From positions 23,781-87,780 of the forward strand of contig JABLXR010000015.1 of assembly GCA_013178015.1 (NCBI GenBank): 64,000 nt of DNA, in the 5' to 3' direction. This DNA is from Anaerolineae bacterium. Lineage in GTDB: Bacteria > Chloroflexota > Anaerolineae > DRVO01. Shown piece by piece: positions 33,946 through 42,369 of the stretch (within the stretch, counting starts at the first letter, position 1; each line of letters opens with the position of its first letter). The position numbers were made by a program, and so were the translations under genes. The notes under the pieces were generated by a model. It ran no database searches, was not told where the DNA came from, and saw nothing but the letters and a program-made list of their open reading frames with translations.

Positions 33946-34277
33946 GGAGTCCGCGCCCCCAGGCGCGCTACGCACTTCGGGGCCTGGCGCGCGTGGGCGC
34001 GCGCACTCCTCAGAGAAGGGTATGTCCGAGGAAGGGTCGAAGCCTATCCGCGCCACTCCCTCCGTGTCTTTCCTACCCCTCCCTGGTCTCCTCTTGAGGA
34101 GTCCGCGCCCCCAGGCGCGCTACGCACTTCGGGGCCTGGCGCGCGTGGGCGCGCGCACTCCTCAGAGAAGGGTATGTCCGAGGAAGGGTCGAAGCCTATC
34201 CGCGCCACTCCCTCCGCGTCTTTCCTACCCCTCCCTGGTCTCCTCTTGAGGAGTCCGCGCCCCCAGGCGCGGGGCGC
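33943..34277. repeat. 152-bp tandem repeat (2.2 units) with palindromic ends
   Basis: Unit 1 (33943-34094) and unit 2 (34095-34246) are almost identical, and a third unit starts at 34247 and stops after about 30 bases. Each begins tgaggagtccgcgcccccag and contains a gcgcgcgtgggcgcgcgcac palindrome, then a non-repetitive core with the cgaggaagggtcgaagccta string. An inverted copy of about 180 bases lies at 52541-52722. The open frame reading MARIGFDPSSDIPFSEECAR on the minus strand is repeated with it and is probably not a gene. Confidence 0.9.
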
Positions 34278-34319
34278 CTTCTGAGGCATGGCGCATCGGC
34301 TGGCGCTCTGGGTTCACTA

Positions 34320-34328
34320 TGGTATACT
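34320..34328 (+). promoter_or_regulatory. extended -10 promoter of the zinc-ribbon gene
   Basis: TGG followed by TATACT (34323-34328) forms an extended -10 box 55 bases before the start codon at 34383. No clear -35 is present. Confidence 0.55.
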
Positions 34329-34382
34329 GCATCGGTAAGGAATTCGGAGGGTACGCGGAAGTCTAGGCAGGGAGACAAACAC

Positions 34383-34652
34383 ATGAATCTAGCCAAGGGT
34401 TGCCCGGGCTCGCTGCACTTGCGGGAGCCGCGCCCGGAGTACGTCGAATGCCCCAACTGCCAGGCCGAAGTCGAGATCTGGACCGACGAGCCCCTGGCCC
34501 GGTGCGAGTCCTGCGGCTTCTGGCTCACCCACGAGGTGGGCGCCTCGTGCATAGACTGGTGTGCCAAGGCGGCCGAGTGCGTCGGGCTCGACCTCTACGA
34601 GCGCCTGAAGCAGCGCCGGCCCCCCGAGACAGGCCAGAACCAGGCCGACTGA
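34383..34652 (+). CDS. small zinc-ribbon protein with C-terminal ASCIDWC motif
   Basis: An 89-residue protein. A zinc ribbon is built from YVECPNCQAEVEIWTDE and RCESCGFWL, and a second Cys cluster follows in GASCIDWCAKAAECVGL. The layout, a ribbon followed by ASCIDWC-x-x-A-x-EC, recurs in small bacterial and archaeal proteins, sometimes beside HD-domain phosphohydrolases. ATG 34383 has AGGGAGA upstream. It may bind Zn or an Fe-S cluster; the function is unknown. Confidence 0.8.
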   Translation: MNLAKGCPGSLHLREPRPEYVECPNCQAEVEIWTDEPLARCESCGFWLTHEVGASCIDWCAKAAECVGLDLYERLKQRRPPETGQNQAD

Positions 34653-34734
34653 GGGTCCCCCATCGGGGACACGCCGCTTAGGCGTGAGCCGAAAGAGGAT
34701 CACACCTGCCGAGCCCAGTTCTCCAGAAGCAGAC

Positions 34735-35190
34735 CTAGTCGACCCTGTCTGCTCGACCGGCCGAGGTCTGCTGCCGTTGGTGTATCTCGCCCAGGAAGTC
34801 CTGCGCCCCCTCGAGGCTGATGGCCAGATTGGCAAAGCGCACCGGTCGGCCCAGAAGCCGGGCCTCGATCGGTCGTGAGAGGGCCATCTCCACCACACCC
34901 TGGCTGCTAGCTACCAGAGCCAACCCCTCGGCCTGGCGCACGCACACCCCGAAGTGGCACATCCGCCTCCCGGTGCCAGCTCGAGCCAGGGATATCCCGG
35001 ACACAGGGATGCGGGCCCGGAAGTACCGCCCCACCCGCACATCCACCTCGTCGCCCTCTAGCCGGGCATAGGCGTTCTCTCGCCGTACCCCTAAAAGGGC
35101 TAGAGAGAGGCGCCAACCACGCGCCACCATCATCGGGTAGACTCGACCTGAGCGCTTACCGCCGGCGTCGTCAGATGCGCTACCGTCCAT
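34735..35190 (-). CDS. hypothetical protein, PH-like fold candidate
   Basis: A 151-residue protein with no strong family match. Alternating strands such as AYARLEGDEVDVRVGRYFRA and VEMALSRPIEARLLGRPVRF resemble the PH-like proteins that end with an 'LE...FL..I' helix (here ISLEGAQDFLGEIH). ATG 35190 has GGAG four bases upstream; an alternative is the Met at residue 20. It converges with the zinc-ribbon gene and precedes no other gene on its strand. The function is unknown. Confidence 0.6.
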   Translation of the reverse strand: MDGSASDDAGGKRSGRVYPMMVARGWRLSLALLGVRRENAYARLEGDEVDVRVGRYFRARIPVSGISLARAGTGRRMCHFGVCVRQAEGLALVASSQGVVEMALSRPIEARLLGRPVRFANLAISLEGAQDFLGEIHQRQQTSAGRADRVD

Positions 35191-35230
35191 GATCTCCAGT
35201 TTTCGACTGTCCTCTGATCCGCCGCCCCAC

Positions 35231-36157
35231 CTAGACCCGCACCTTCAATGCCTTCGGTATCACCCGCAGGGTAGCCGGCACAGTGCCGACCAGCTCACCG
35301 TCGGCCTGTATCAGGATGTGGTCCTCGCTCTCCACCTTGAGCTCTCGCGCACGACGGATCTCTATCTGTCGAAATACAGTATGCCACCCAAAGTACACTG
35401 TCGGCAAGCGCGCCAGCAGACCCAGCCGGGAAAGCGCGTGCAGTATCACTACGTCGAATAGACCATCGCTCATGTCGGCCTGAGGGGCCACCTTCATCCC
35501 CCCGGCGAAGTAGCGGCCGTTGCAGGCAAAGAATGAGGTAAACAGCCCCTCCATTCGGTCGCCATCCAGAGTGGCGCGCACCCGCTTGTTGTCATAATGC
35601 ATGATGGACTGCACCACTTCGAGGAGGTAGGGCACTGTGCCGCCGATGCGCCTACCAGTCACCCGGCTGCGAAGCAGCCCCTCTACTACCTCACCGTCGA
35701 AGCCCAGGCCGGCCGCGTTGAGGAAGAGGCGGCGCTCCGTACGTCCGTCGCGCTCCATGAGGATCTCGCCCACGTCTATGGTCCTCGTGGTTTCTCTCTC
35801 GGTGAGAGCCGAGATCGTGCGCCGCACGTCCCCCAAGCCCAGCGTCCGCACTAGGTCGCAGCCAGTACCGCGCGAGACGATCGCCAGTTGCGTCGCGGGC
35901 ACTAGCCCGTTCCCGTTGCACAGGCCGTTCACCACTTCGTTGACAGTGCCATCCCCGCCGACAGCCACCACTATCTGACAGCCCTGATGCACCGCCTCGA
36001 GCGCCAACTGCGTGGCGTGCCCGGGCGCCTCGGTAAAGACGTCCCGAAAGCGCAACCCCCGGGCCAATAGATGCGACCGCAGGTCAGGCCACTCGTGCCC
36101 CACAGCACCCCCCGCCGCTGTGGGGTTGACTATCACGCTGATCTCCCCTTTGCCCAT
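35231..36157 (-). CDS. diacylglycerol/lipid kinase-family protein (DagK/YegS-like)
   Basis: A 308-residue protein with the catalytic motif VVAVGGDGTVNEVVNGL (about 64-80), an N-terminal SVIVNPTAAGG phosphate loop, SRGTGCDLVRTLG and the C-terminal beta domain with HILIQADGE. Such kinases phosphorylate diacylglycerol or related lipids at the inner membrane surface. ATG 36157 was preferred to the GTG at 36172, because homologues start at the VNP strand and AGGGG lies close by. It may be cotranscribed with the DegV gene, 73 bases upstream. Confidence 0.88.
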   Translation of the reverse strand: MGKGEISVIVNPTAAGGAVGHEWPDLRSHLLARGLRFRDVFTEAPGHATQLALEAVHQGCQIVVAVGGDGTVNEVVNGLCNGNGLVPATQLAIVSRGTGCDLVRTLGLGDVRRTISALTERETTRTIDVGEILMERDGRTERRLFLNAAGLGFDGEVVEGLLRSRVTGRRIGGTVPYLLEVVQSIMHYDNKRVRATLDGDRMEGLFTSFFACNGRYFAGGMKVAPQADMSDGLFDVVILHALSRLGLLARLPTVYFGWHTVFRQIEIRRARELKVESEDHILIQADGELVGTVPATLRVIPKALKVRV

Positions 36158-36230
36158 GGCCCCTGTCCGCACTACGGTGTGTCGTTGCTTACAACCCGGC
36201 TCCCTCGACCGGGTTGCGCGATCAGCGTGG

Positions 36231-37085
36231 CTAGACCGCCTCGGCTACTCTGACCAGGCCCAGCGCGGCCAGCAGCCCGGGGCCGCTATGGCTGGCAATG
36301 GCTGAGCCGGTCTCAAAGATGCGGATCTCCTCCCGCGGGAAGCCCGTCTCGCGCGCGAGCTCGTCCGCGAAGGCCTCCGCCCGTTCGCGTCTGAAGGTGT
36401 GCCCTACAGCCAGAGCCTCGAAGGGAGCCCGCTGCACGAACTCGGCCAGCATCCGCCTGACACCGCGTTCCCAGGTTCGGTTCAGGGCCCCCAGCCTCAT
36501 CTCACCGTTGGCGAAGGTGAGGATTGGCTTGATGCTCAGTGCTTTCGCTGCCCGGTCCAGTGCAGCGATGAAGTGGTCGGCCCGACCGCCGCGCCGGAGG
36601 AAAGATAGGGTATCCAGCACCAACTCGATCCTCACTCGCGACCGCACATCGGCCACCTTCTCCAGTATCTGATCCACCGGCAGGCCCTTTGCCGCTGCTT
36701 CGGCAGCCGCCAGAACCTGCCAGCCCAACCCCCAGGAGAGGCTCTGCGAGTCGCATACGGTCACCTGGTCACCGAACTCGCGCGCCGCAGTCCAGGCGGA
36801 GGCATAGACGCTGCTGTGCCTGCTGGTGAGGGTGAGGCACAAAACGTGATGGCCCTCCTTCACCAGGTTCTGGAAGGCGCTCAGGAAGTAACCCAGGGAA
36901 GCTCCTGAAGTGCTAGGAAGGGTGGCCTCCGAGCGACGCCAGAACTCCTCTCGGGATAGCTCTGTGTCGAGGTAGGTCTCCTCTCCGAACCGCACGATGA
37001 GCGGCACCACGGTGATACCATGGCTGGCGATTAGGTCCGCTGGCAGGTCGCAACTGGTGTCAGTGACGATCTGAACCCGGTTCAT
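36231..37085 (-). CDS. DegV-family fatty-acid-binding protein
   Basis: A 284-residue DegV protein starting RVQIVTDTSCDLPADLIASH, with the fatty-acid-binding segments ATLPSTSGAS and LTLTSRHSSVYASA, VCDSQSLSWGLG and the C-terminal GSAIASHSGPGLLA. In Firmicutes, FakB (DegV) presents fatty acids to the FakA kinase. No FakA is in the window, so the role is inferred only from the family. The ATG is at 37085. The downstream gene is a lipid kinase-like gene, a plausible partner in lipid metabolism. Confidence 0.88.
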   Translation of the reverse strand: MNRVQIVTDTSCDLPADLIASHGITVVPLIVRFGEETYLDTELSREEFWRRSEATLPSTSGASLGYFLSAFQNLVKEGHHVLCLTLTSRHSSVYASAWTAAREFGDQVTVCDSQSLSWGLGWQVLAAAEAAAKGLPVDQILEKVADVRSRVRIELVLDTLSFLRRGGRADHFIAALDRAAKALSIKPILTFANGEMRLGALNRTWERGVRRMLAEFVQRAPFEALAVGHTFRRERAEAFADELARETGFPREEIRIFETGSAIASHSGPGLLAALGLVRVAEAV

Positions 37086-37158
37086 GTCTTCGCCATCATC
37101 CTCATTGAATTGCGCCCTCTACGGGCCTGGCGGATGCCCGACCGCGCCCGAGGTCAGA

Positions 37159-37983
37159 TCACCCTGCTGCGCCTCCGTCCATCAGGCGCCAGCGTCGCCC
37201 CCTGGCCTCCACCATGCCGGTGAAGGCCCGGAAGGCAGTTTGGGCCGCCTCTTGCGCTCCTCCCTCGCTCTCGCCGGTGGCCACGATGTCAACCGGCAGA
37301 AACCCTTCGCCCTGCGACCAGAGGGCCACGTAGGCCTTGAGGTACGTTCCCCGCTGGTGCGCAGATACCTCATGGATGAGCGGAGCCACCTCCGATTCGT
37401 GCATCTCCACTGCCAGCCGAAGACAGCAAGTGCGCCGGGAAGCCCGCCGGGCCAGGGCCGGCATGACATGGGCCTCGAAGGTTCCCATCATCTCCTTAGG
37501 CGGGCCGGGAAGTACGAATATGTCGGTCGCCCCACGGTGCAAGTGAAGTTCGGGCGCCGACCCCACCGGGTTCTGCCCCACCTCCGCCCCTGCCGGCACG
37601 GTGGCCATCTTCAGCGCCCCTTGGCTGAGCTCAGACCGATCCTTGAGGTTTCTCCGCTGCACGAATCGCTCCACCGTCTCCTCGTGGAGCTCCAGCGGCA
37701 CTCCCAGGAGCCGGGCCACGCAAGCTACCGTCACGTCGTCCTCAGTCGGCCCCATGCCGCCAGTGACGATCACCGCGTCCGGCTGCCGCTCCAAGGCGGA
37801 GCGCAGGACGTCCAGGAGGTACTCTTCCTCGTCGGGCACGATGGTGATGCGGTTGATGAAGGCCCCCAGCCCCGCCACCCGTCCGGCGATCCACGAGGAG
37901 TTGGTGTCCTGAATGCGCCCCATGGCGATCTCGGTGCCCACAGCCACGATCTCGACCTGAAGCGGTCTCTCGTTATGCTCCAT
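37159..37983 (-). CDS. CinA-like molybdopterin-binding domain protein
   Basis: A 274-residue protein with the MoCF/CinA N-terminal domain: VEIVAVGTEIAMGRIQDTNS, VIVTGGMGPTEDDVT and the FVLPGPPKEM loop. The C-terminal deamidase domain of full CinA (about 160 residues) is absent. The short form may be an ADP-ribose pyrophosphatase or a competence-damage-like protein. ATG 37983 has AGAGGTGA five bases upstream; the longer frame upstream lacks family similarity. It precedes degV on the same strand. Confidence 0.85.
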   Translation of the reverse strand: MEHNERPLQVEIVAVGTEIAMGRIQDTNSSWIAGRVAGLGAFINRITIVPDEEEYLLDVLRSALERQPDAVIVTGGMGPTEDDVTVACVARLLGVPLELHEETVERFVQRRNLKDRSELSQGALKMATVPAGAEVGQNPVGSAPELHLHRGATDIFVLPGPPKEMMGTFEAHVMPALARRASRRTCCLRLAVEMHESEVAPLIHEVSAHQRGTYLKAYVALWSQGEGFLPVDIVATGESEGGAQEAAQTAFRAFTGMVEARGRRWRLMDGGAAG

Positions 37984-38045
37984 GCAGTCACCTCTGCGTA
38001 GGACACAGGCTACCAGCGAGGCGCTACCGCGCCGTCGGGCCCGGT

Positions 38046-38092
38046 GCCCTACAACCTGCAACCTAACCCCTGTCCCCTATCCCCTGTTCCTC
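38046..38092. repeat. short tandem tract of 7-8-bp units (ccccTRT type)
   Basis: The tract tacaacctgcaacctaaccc then ctgtcccctatcccctgtt is made of degenerate 7-8-base units. The 3' end of the alpha/beta hydrolase gene reads through it, so the protein ends EEQGIGDRG. A comparable situation occurs at 57.6 kb. Confidence 0.7.
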
Positions 38093-39079
38093 AGGCTCCA
38101 CTTCGCCGGGGAATATCGCCGCAGCCCCGTAGTCCTTGCCCTGGAGCCAGTTGCGCACCAGAGCGTTGAAGGCCTTGGGGTTCTCCACCTGGGGCCACTC
38201 TCGCGTCCTGTCGAAGGCGCGATAGCGGGCATCCGGTTTGTATCTCTTGAACCCCTGGATCCCTTCCACGGGCGCGTAGCGCGCCTGCTGGCCCCAGATC
38301 ACCATGGTGGGCTGCTGCAGAGCGGCCAGGTCCTGGGCCACGCATAGGTTGAGCAGACCGCTCCAGTACGACAGGGGCCCCCATTTGGCGCCAGGCTGGT
38401 GGGAGGTGGTCCAGGCGTACTCCACTAGGGACTCGGTGACCTGGCTGGCATCGAAGAAGACGCGGTTCTTCAGGCTCCAGCGCAAGGCCGGCTTTGAAGT
38501 CACCAGGTTGAATGCGAAATCCCCCACCACCGGCAGCCGGAGAATGTATCGTATCGCCCGCTGCAAGGCATTAGGTGGCTCTGCCAGCTCTTCCACGCCG
38601 GTCGGGTTCACCAGTATGAGGCGGGCCACCTTCTCCGGCTGGCGGTGCGCCAGCCGCGCGGCGAAGGCTGCCCCCGGCCCTGCCGCCACCACGATAGCCG
38701 GCGCCTGAATCACGTCGCCGATGAAGTCGGCCAGAAGCTGCTGGTAGGCACCGGCCGTGTGCTCGACCGGTGGACGGTTGCTCTGCCCGTACCCCAGCCA
38801 ATCCACAGCGTAGACCCGGTAGTCGCGCGACAGCTCGTCGTACACCGGCTTCATCTCGTGGGAGCTGCTAAAGGGGTGGAACCCGTGCAACAGCACCATC
38901 GGGTCGCCGGCGCCCTTAGAGTGATAGTAGACCACCCCATCGCGCCAGACGTAGATGCCCGGCTCGCCGTCCACCTCGCTGTATATGGGCCGATAGGCCT
39001 CGGCGAGCCGCCGGTTGACCAGGACCATTCCGCCCATGGCGGCGCCGGTGAGCAGTAGCAGCTTGCTCAGCTTCCTCAT
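38063..39079 (-). CDS. alpha/beta-hydrolase-fold protein without the catalytic serine
   Basis: A 338-residue protein. An N-terminal hydrophobic helix (MRKLSKLLLLTGAAMGGMVL) may anchor or export it. The oxyanion loop is MVLLHGFHPFSSSHEM. The nucleophile elbow reads VVAAGPGAAF instead of G-x-S-x-G, with Gly134 where the Ser should be, so ordinary esterase activity is unlikely. The C-terminal tail EEQGIGDRG comes from the adjacent repeat tract. The start could also be the ATG at 39100; neither has a strong ribosome site. Its family resembles chloroplast-type alpha/beta hydrolases of unknown function. Confidence 0.78.
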   Translation of the reverse strand: MRKLSKLLLLTGAAMGGMVLVNRRLAEAYRPIYSEVDGEPGIYVWRDGVVYYHSKGAGDPMVLLHGFHPFSSSHEMKPVYDELSRDYRVYAVDWLGYGQSNRPPVEHTAGAYQQLLADFIGDVIQAPAIVVAAGPGAAFAARLAHRQPEKVARLILVNPTGVEELAEPPNALQRAIRYILRLPVVGDFAFNLVTSKPALRWSLKNRVFFDASQVTESLVEYAWTTSHQPGAKWGPLSYWSGLLNLCVAQDLAALQQPTMVIWGQQARYAPVEGIQGFKRYKPDARYRAFDRTREWPQVENPKAFNALVRNWLQGKDYGAAAIFPGEVEPEEQGIGDRG

Positions 39080-39313
39080 ACGCTCCTCGACCTCCAGCAT
39101 GAACCTGTTTCAAATGATGCCCGGCACGGGGGCCGGTGACCGGCTCAGCCTACCACGGATCTCACGGCCGCGCCGGCCCAGGCCGCCCGCGAGATGTCCT
39201 GGCCGCCATCGCCTCCGCGCCGGTCGGCCCACTTAGCCACCCGGCGGCACCTCCCCCGTAGGGGCGGACCACGGCGCCCTGGACCCGCGCGCGGGCAACC
39301 GCAGCCGGTAGCC

Positions 39314-40453
39314 TCACAGCCATCCGGTTAGCTGGGCCAGCAGCCGGGTGTATTCCACGAAGTTCGGCCACGAGATGTCGGGCGGCACGCCGTGATCGCA
39401 GCCGGGGATGAACCCGCCCTCCTCCAGCAGAGGTGGCACCACCCGCATCACCTCGGCCCGCATCTCCTCCCCACCTTTCGCCAGGCAGCGCTTGTCAATC
39501 CCTCCCTGATAGGCCATCTTGCGCCCAAACCGCCGCCGGAACTCCACGATGTCGTTACCGGCCGCCACCTCGATGGGAGAGCAGCAGTTGATGCCCACCT
39601 CGATCCAGATGGGGATCAGTTCGGCGCTGTACCCGTCAGAGTCCACCTCCACGATGGGACAGCCACTTTCCTTGATGGCCGGCACCCAGCGCTGGTATGC
39701 CGGCACCAAGAAGCGGCGCACCATCGCCGGCGAGATCATGCTGTGCTCCTTGTAGGCCATGTCTTCCGAGATGAGCACCCGGTCCAGCTCGATCCGGTCC
39801 AGTATTGGTTCCAAGGTCTCCATGACAAACTCAGTCCAGAACTGCACCAGGTACTCGATGAAATCTGGGTCGTCCGCCATGAACAGGCACAGGTTCTCGA
39901 AGCCGAGCCACTCCCGTAGCTGCCAGAAGGGACCGTTGATGCCCACCGTCACCGGGTAGTCACGGTCTTTGAGAGCTTGGGCGCGCTCCTCGAAGTCTTC
40001 GGGGAAGCGCTCCGGGTGGCGCGGGTCGAAGCGCCACTTCATGCGCTCCTCGAAGTCCTCTCGGCTCTGCACCGGGAAGCGGTGCCACTTGCGGGTGACG
40101 AAGTCAATGGCGTTGCGGATGTAGGTGTAATCGTAGCGGTCGGAGATCTCAGTGATGGCCCCCATCCAGTCTTGCACCACGTAGTGGCCGTCGCGGTGCT
40201 CCAACACCTTCTCCTCGAAGGTAGGGATCATGCGGAAGGAGACGCCCGGGTCCACCCGCGGCCCGCTCTCGTCCTGCTCTATGCCCAGCAGGCTCATGAG
40301 GTAGCGGTACCATTCTCCTCTGCCGTATTGCGCCGGGAGGCCCTGGCTGTGCCAGGCGGCCAAGGTGGACTCGCGCGGCCCTCCTGGGTGCAGAGGTACC
40401 TTGTCAGGATGGCCGAAAAGCAGGGCCTCACGAAACCGCTCTCGCTCCGTCAC
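39314..40453 (-). CDS. uroporphyrinogen decarboxylase-superfamily protein (MtaA/CmuA-like)
   Basis: A 379-residue URO-D-fold protein. It starts MTERERFREALLFGHPDKVP, has the strand DRVLISEDMAYKEHSMISPA, and ends IPGCDHGVPPDISWPNFVEY, the usual closing segment. In this superfamily the non-haem members transfer methyl groups or have unknown roles and are often next to sugar transporters in Chloroflexota. The HxGN-type motif typical of some members is replaced by VEVDSDGYS. The gene stands alone; the substrate is unknown. Confidence 0.82.
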   Translation of the reverse strand: MTERERFREALLFGHPDKVPLHPGGPRESTLAAWHSQGLPAQYGRGEWYRYLMSLLGIEQDESGPRVDPGVSFRMIPTFEEKVLEHRDGHYVVQDWMGAITEISDRYDYTYIRNAIDFVTRKWHRFPVQSREDFEERMKWRFDPRHPERFPEDFEERAQALKDRDYPVTVGINGPFWQLREWLGFENLCLFMADDPDFIEYLVQFWTEFVMETLEPILDRIELDRVLISEDMAYKEHSMISPAMVRRFLVPAYQRWVPAIKESGCPIVEVDSDGYSAELIPIWIEVGINCCSPIEVAAGNDIVEFRRRFGRKMAYQGGIDKRCLAKGGEEMRAEVMRVVPPLLEEGGFIPGCDHGVPPDISWPNFVEYTRLLAQLTGWL

Positions 40454-40623
40454 CTGTTCCTCCGAAGGCCAGTGGATAGTGGGTGGTGAATAGCGGCGGG
40501 AACTGCCACGCCGTCCGTACCGAGTACGGCAGACCCGCGGAGTGATTTCTCCAGGCTATCCATGATCCACTAGGTTCCGATGATAGCTGCCGGGCGCCCC
40601 TCGCGCACACCCACCGGCGATGC

Positions 40624-41010
40624 TCAGAGCCGAGCTCCAAAATAGGCGTCCGCCGAGCGCTGGAGGAGTACCCACAAGGTATAGACGCCAATAGCCGTGC
40701 CTACGGGGAAGTTGAACAGCCCCAGACCGGCTACCACTATGGCCAGGATGCGGGCCCATCCCTGGCGGGCCAGCAGCCCCCAGCCGGCGGCAATGCCGGG
40801 CAGGGCGAGCAAGGCCAGGAACAGCCCCACCACCGAGCCTATCACCCCAAGTACGCCGAAGGCCTGGGCGTCCATAGACAGAAGCCCGATGCCCGCCAGC
40901 AGGACGAACACGAAGCCTCCGATCAACAGGAAGACGGCGTGACTGACGATGAGTATCCAGCCGACGATGTTGACGTGGAGCCGTAAGTCTCTCTCACTGA
41001 TCTGGTCCAT
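40624..41010 (-). CDS. small four-helix membrane protein
   Basis: A 128-residue membrane protein with about four hydrophobic helices, among them WILIVSHAVFLLIGGFVFVL and ILAIVVAGLGLFNFPVGTAI. It opens MDQISERDLRLHVNIVGW; the polar N-terminus and the end LQRSADAYFGARL look cytoplasmic. The layout fits small DUF4870/TM2-like proteins, but no conserved motif was recognised. The function is unknown. Confidence 0.7.
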   Translation of the reverse strand: MDQISERDLRLHVNIVGWILIVSHAVFLLIGGFVFVLLAGIGLLSMDAQAFGVLGVIGSVVGLFLALLALPGIAAGWGLLARQGWARILAIVVAGLGLFNFPVGTAIGVYTLWVLLQRSADAYFGARL

Positions 41011-41120
41011 ACGATGACCTCCTCAAGAGGCGCTCTACTTCAGCCCGACCGGTCCATCCAGCACGTCGGGCGGTGCGGTGCCGGCTCGCGGCCCCGCCTG
41101 TGCCGACCGGAACGGCGCCT

Positions 41121-42266
41121 TCAGTACGCCGCTCGGTAGATGGCCTCCGCATCGGCGATGGTGACCTCCCTGGGGTTGTTCTTCAGCAGCCGGGTCACTT
41201 CCATGGCCGACCGGGCCATTCTGGGGATGGCGCTCTCCGGCACCCCTAGCTCTGATAGGCTAGTGTCCAGGCCGCACTCGCGATAGAGATCTCTCAGGCG
41301 CGTCAGTCCCCGTCGCGCCGTCTCCTCCGGCGTGCCCGCCCTCTCGGCCCCCAGGGCCAACGCGACGTCGGCATAGCGCTCGGGCATGGCCGGCAGGTTG
41401 TGCTCCAGCACGTGGGGCAAGAGCAGGGCATTGGATAGGCCATGGGCCACGTGGAACTCGCCGCCCAGAGGGTATGCCAGAGCGTGGACCGCCCCCGTCC
41501 CCACCGGCCCCAGGCACAGCCCCCCGAACAGGCTCGCCAGGGACATCCCCTCCCGTGCCTCCACATCACCTCCATTGGCGACCGCTCGCGCCAGGTTGGA
41601 GCCCGTCAGTTCGATGCCCTTGAGGGCATAGACGTCCACCGCCGGGTGAGCGAACCGGTTGGCGTAAGCTTCGATGCAGTGCGTGAGGGCATCCAGGCCA
41701 GTGGCTGCGGTGACCGATGGGGGAACGCTCAGGGTGAGCAGCGGGTCCACGTAGGCGGCATCAGGCATCAGGTAGGGGCTGATGGCGGCCTTCTTGAGCT
41801 GGTCGGCCCGATCCAGCAGTATGGCGTTCGGTGACACCTCGCTGCCGGTGCCCGAGGTGGTGGGCAGGCAGACCAGGCGGGAACGGCGGGCCGGGATCCG
41901 GTCGGTGCCCAGGAACTCGCGCGCCTCCCCGTCGGCGTCCACCAGGGCCGCCACTAGCTTCGCCAGGTCCAGGGCGCTCCCCCCGCCGACGCCAACGACC
42001 CCATCGGGGCCGAACGCCCGGGCCCTGATCCTGACCTCCTCCAGCATCTCCAGGTCCGGCTCTGTCAAGACCTCGGAGAAGACCTCTGCAGCGATTCCCT
42101 CGTCAGCCAAGGCTGCGGCCACCCGCTCGGCGTGGGGGAGCACCGGTGGACTGGTGACCAGGTACACGCGGCTACACCCCCACCGGCGCAGGTCTGGTCC
42201 TACACCGTCGGCGCAGTGGGGGCCGAAGGCGATCCGGCCCGGTTGCTGCAATGTCACGATGCGCAT
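41121..42266 (-). CDS. iron-containing alcohol dehydrogenase
   Basis: A 381-residue group III (Fe-type) alcohol dehydrogenase. It has the NAD site GVGGGSALDLAK, then LPTTSGTGSEVSPNA, and metal ligands in TGLDALTHCIEAYANR, GGEFHVAHGLSNAL and LLPHVLEHN. It starts MRIVTLQQPGRIAFGP; the ATG is at 42266. It reduces or oxidises an alcohol or aldehyde in the cytoplasm. The spacer of about 100 bases to the divergent regulator gene at 42370 is shared. The substrate is not predictable. Confidence 0.92.
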   Translation of the reverse strand: MRIVTLQQPGRIAFGPHCADGVGPDLRRWGCSRVYLVTSPPVLPHAERVAAALADEGIAAEVFSEVLTEPDLEMLEEVRIRARAFGPDGVVGVGGGSALDLAKLVAALVDADGEAREFLGTDRIPARRSRLVCLPTTSGTGSEVSPNAILLDRADQLKKAAISPYLMPDAAYVDPLLTLSVPPSVTAATGLDALTHCIEAYANRFAHPAVDVYALKGIELTGSNLARAVANGGDVEAREGMSLASLFGGLCLGPVGTGAVHALAYPLGGEFHVAHGLSNALLLPHVLEHNLPAMPERYADVALALGAERAGTPEETARRGLTRLRDLYRECGLDTSLSELGVPESAIPRMARSAMEVTRLLKNNPREVTIADAEAIYRAAY

Positions 42267-42324
42267 GGCTGCTCTCCTGTGAACGCCGAACGGGCGCCAC
42301 GTCCCCGGGGGCCCGCCGTCGTGC

Positions 42325-42330
42325 TACAAT
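42325..42330 (+). promoter_or_regulatory. -10 box before the second regulator gene
   Basis: TACAAT lies 40 bases upstream of the regulator ATG at 42370. No consensus -35 is visible at 17 bases. Confidence 0.4.
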
Positions 42331-42369
42331 AGCGCCAGGACATTCTGCCTGCGGATGGGCGGGGAAGCA

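Noticed and set aside
33943..34277. A CRISPR-like array
   Set aside because: The unit is 152 bases with no spacers of constant size and no cas genes nearby.
34044..34289. Open frame MARIGFDPSSDIPFSEECAR, also at 52652
   Set aside because: It is part of the dispersed repeat and has no ribosome site or protein-like composition beyond the repeat.
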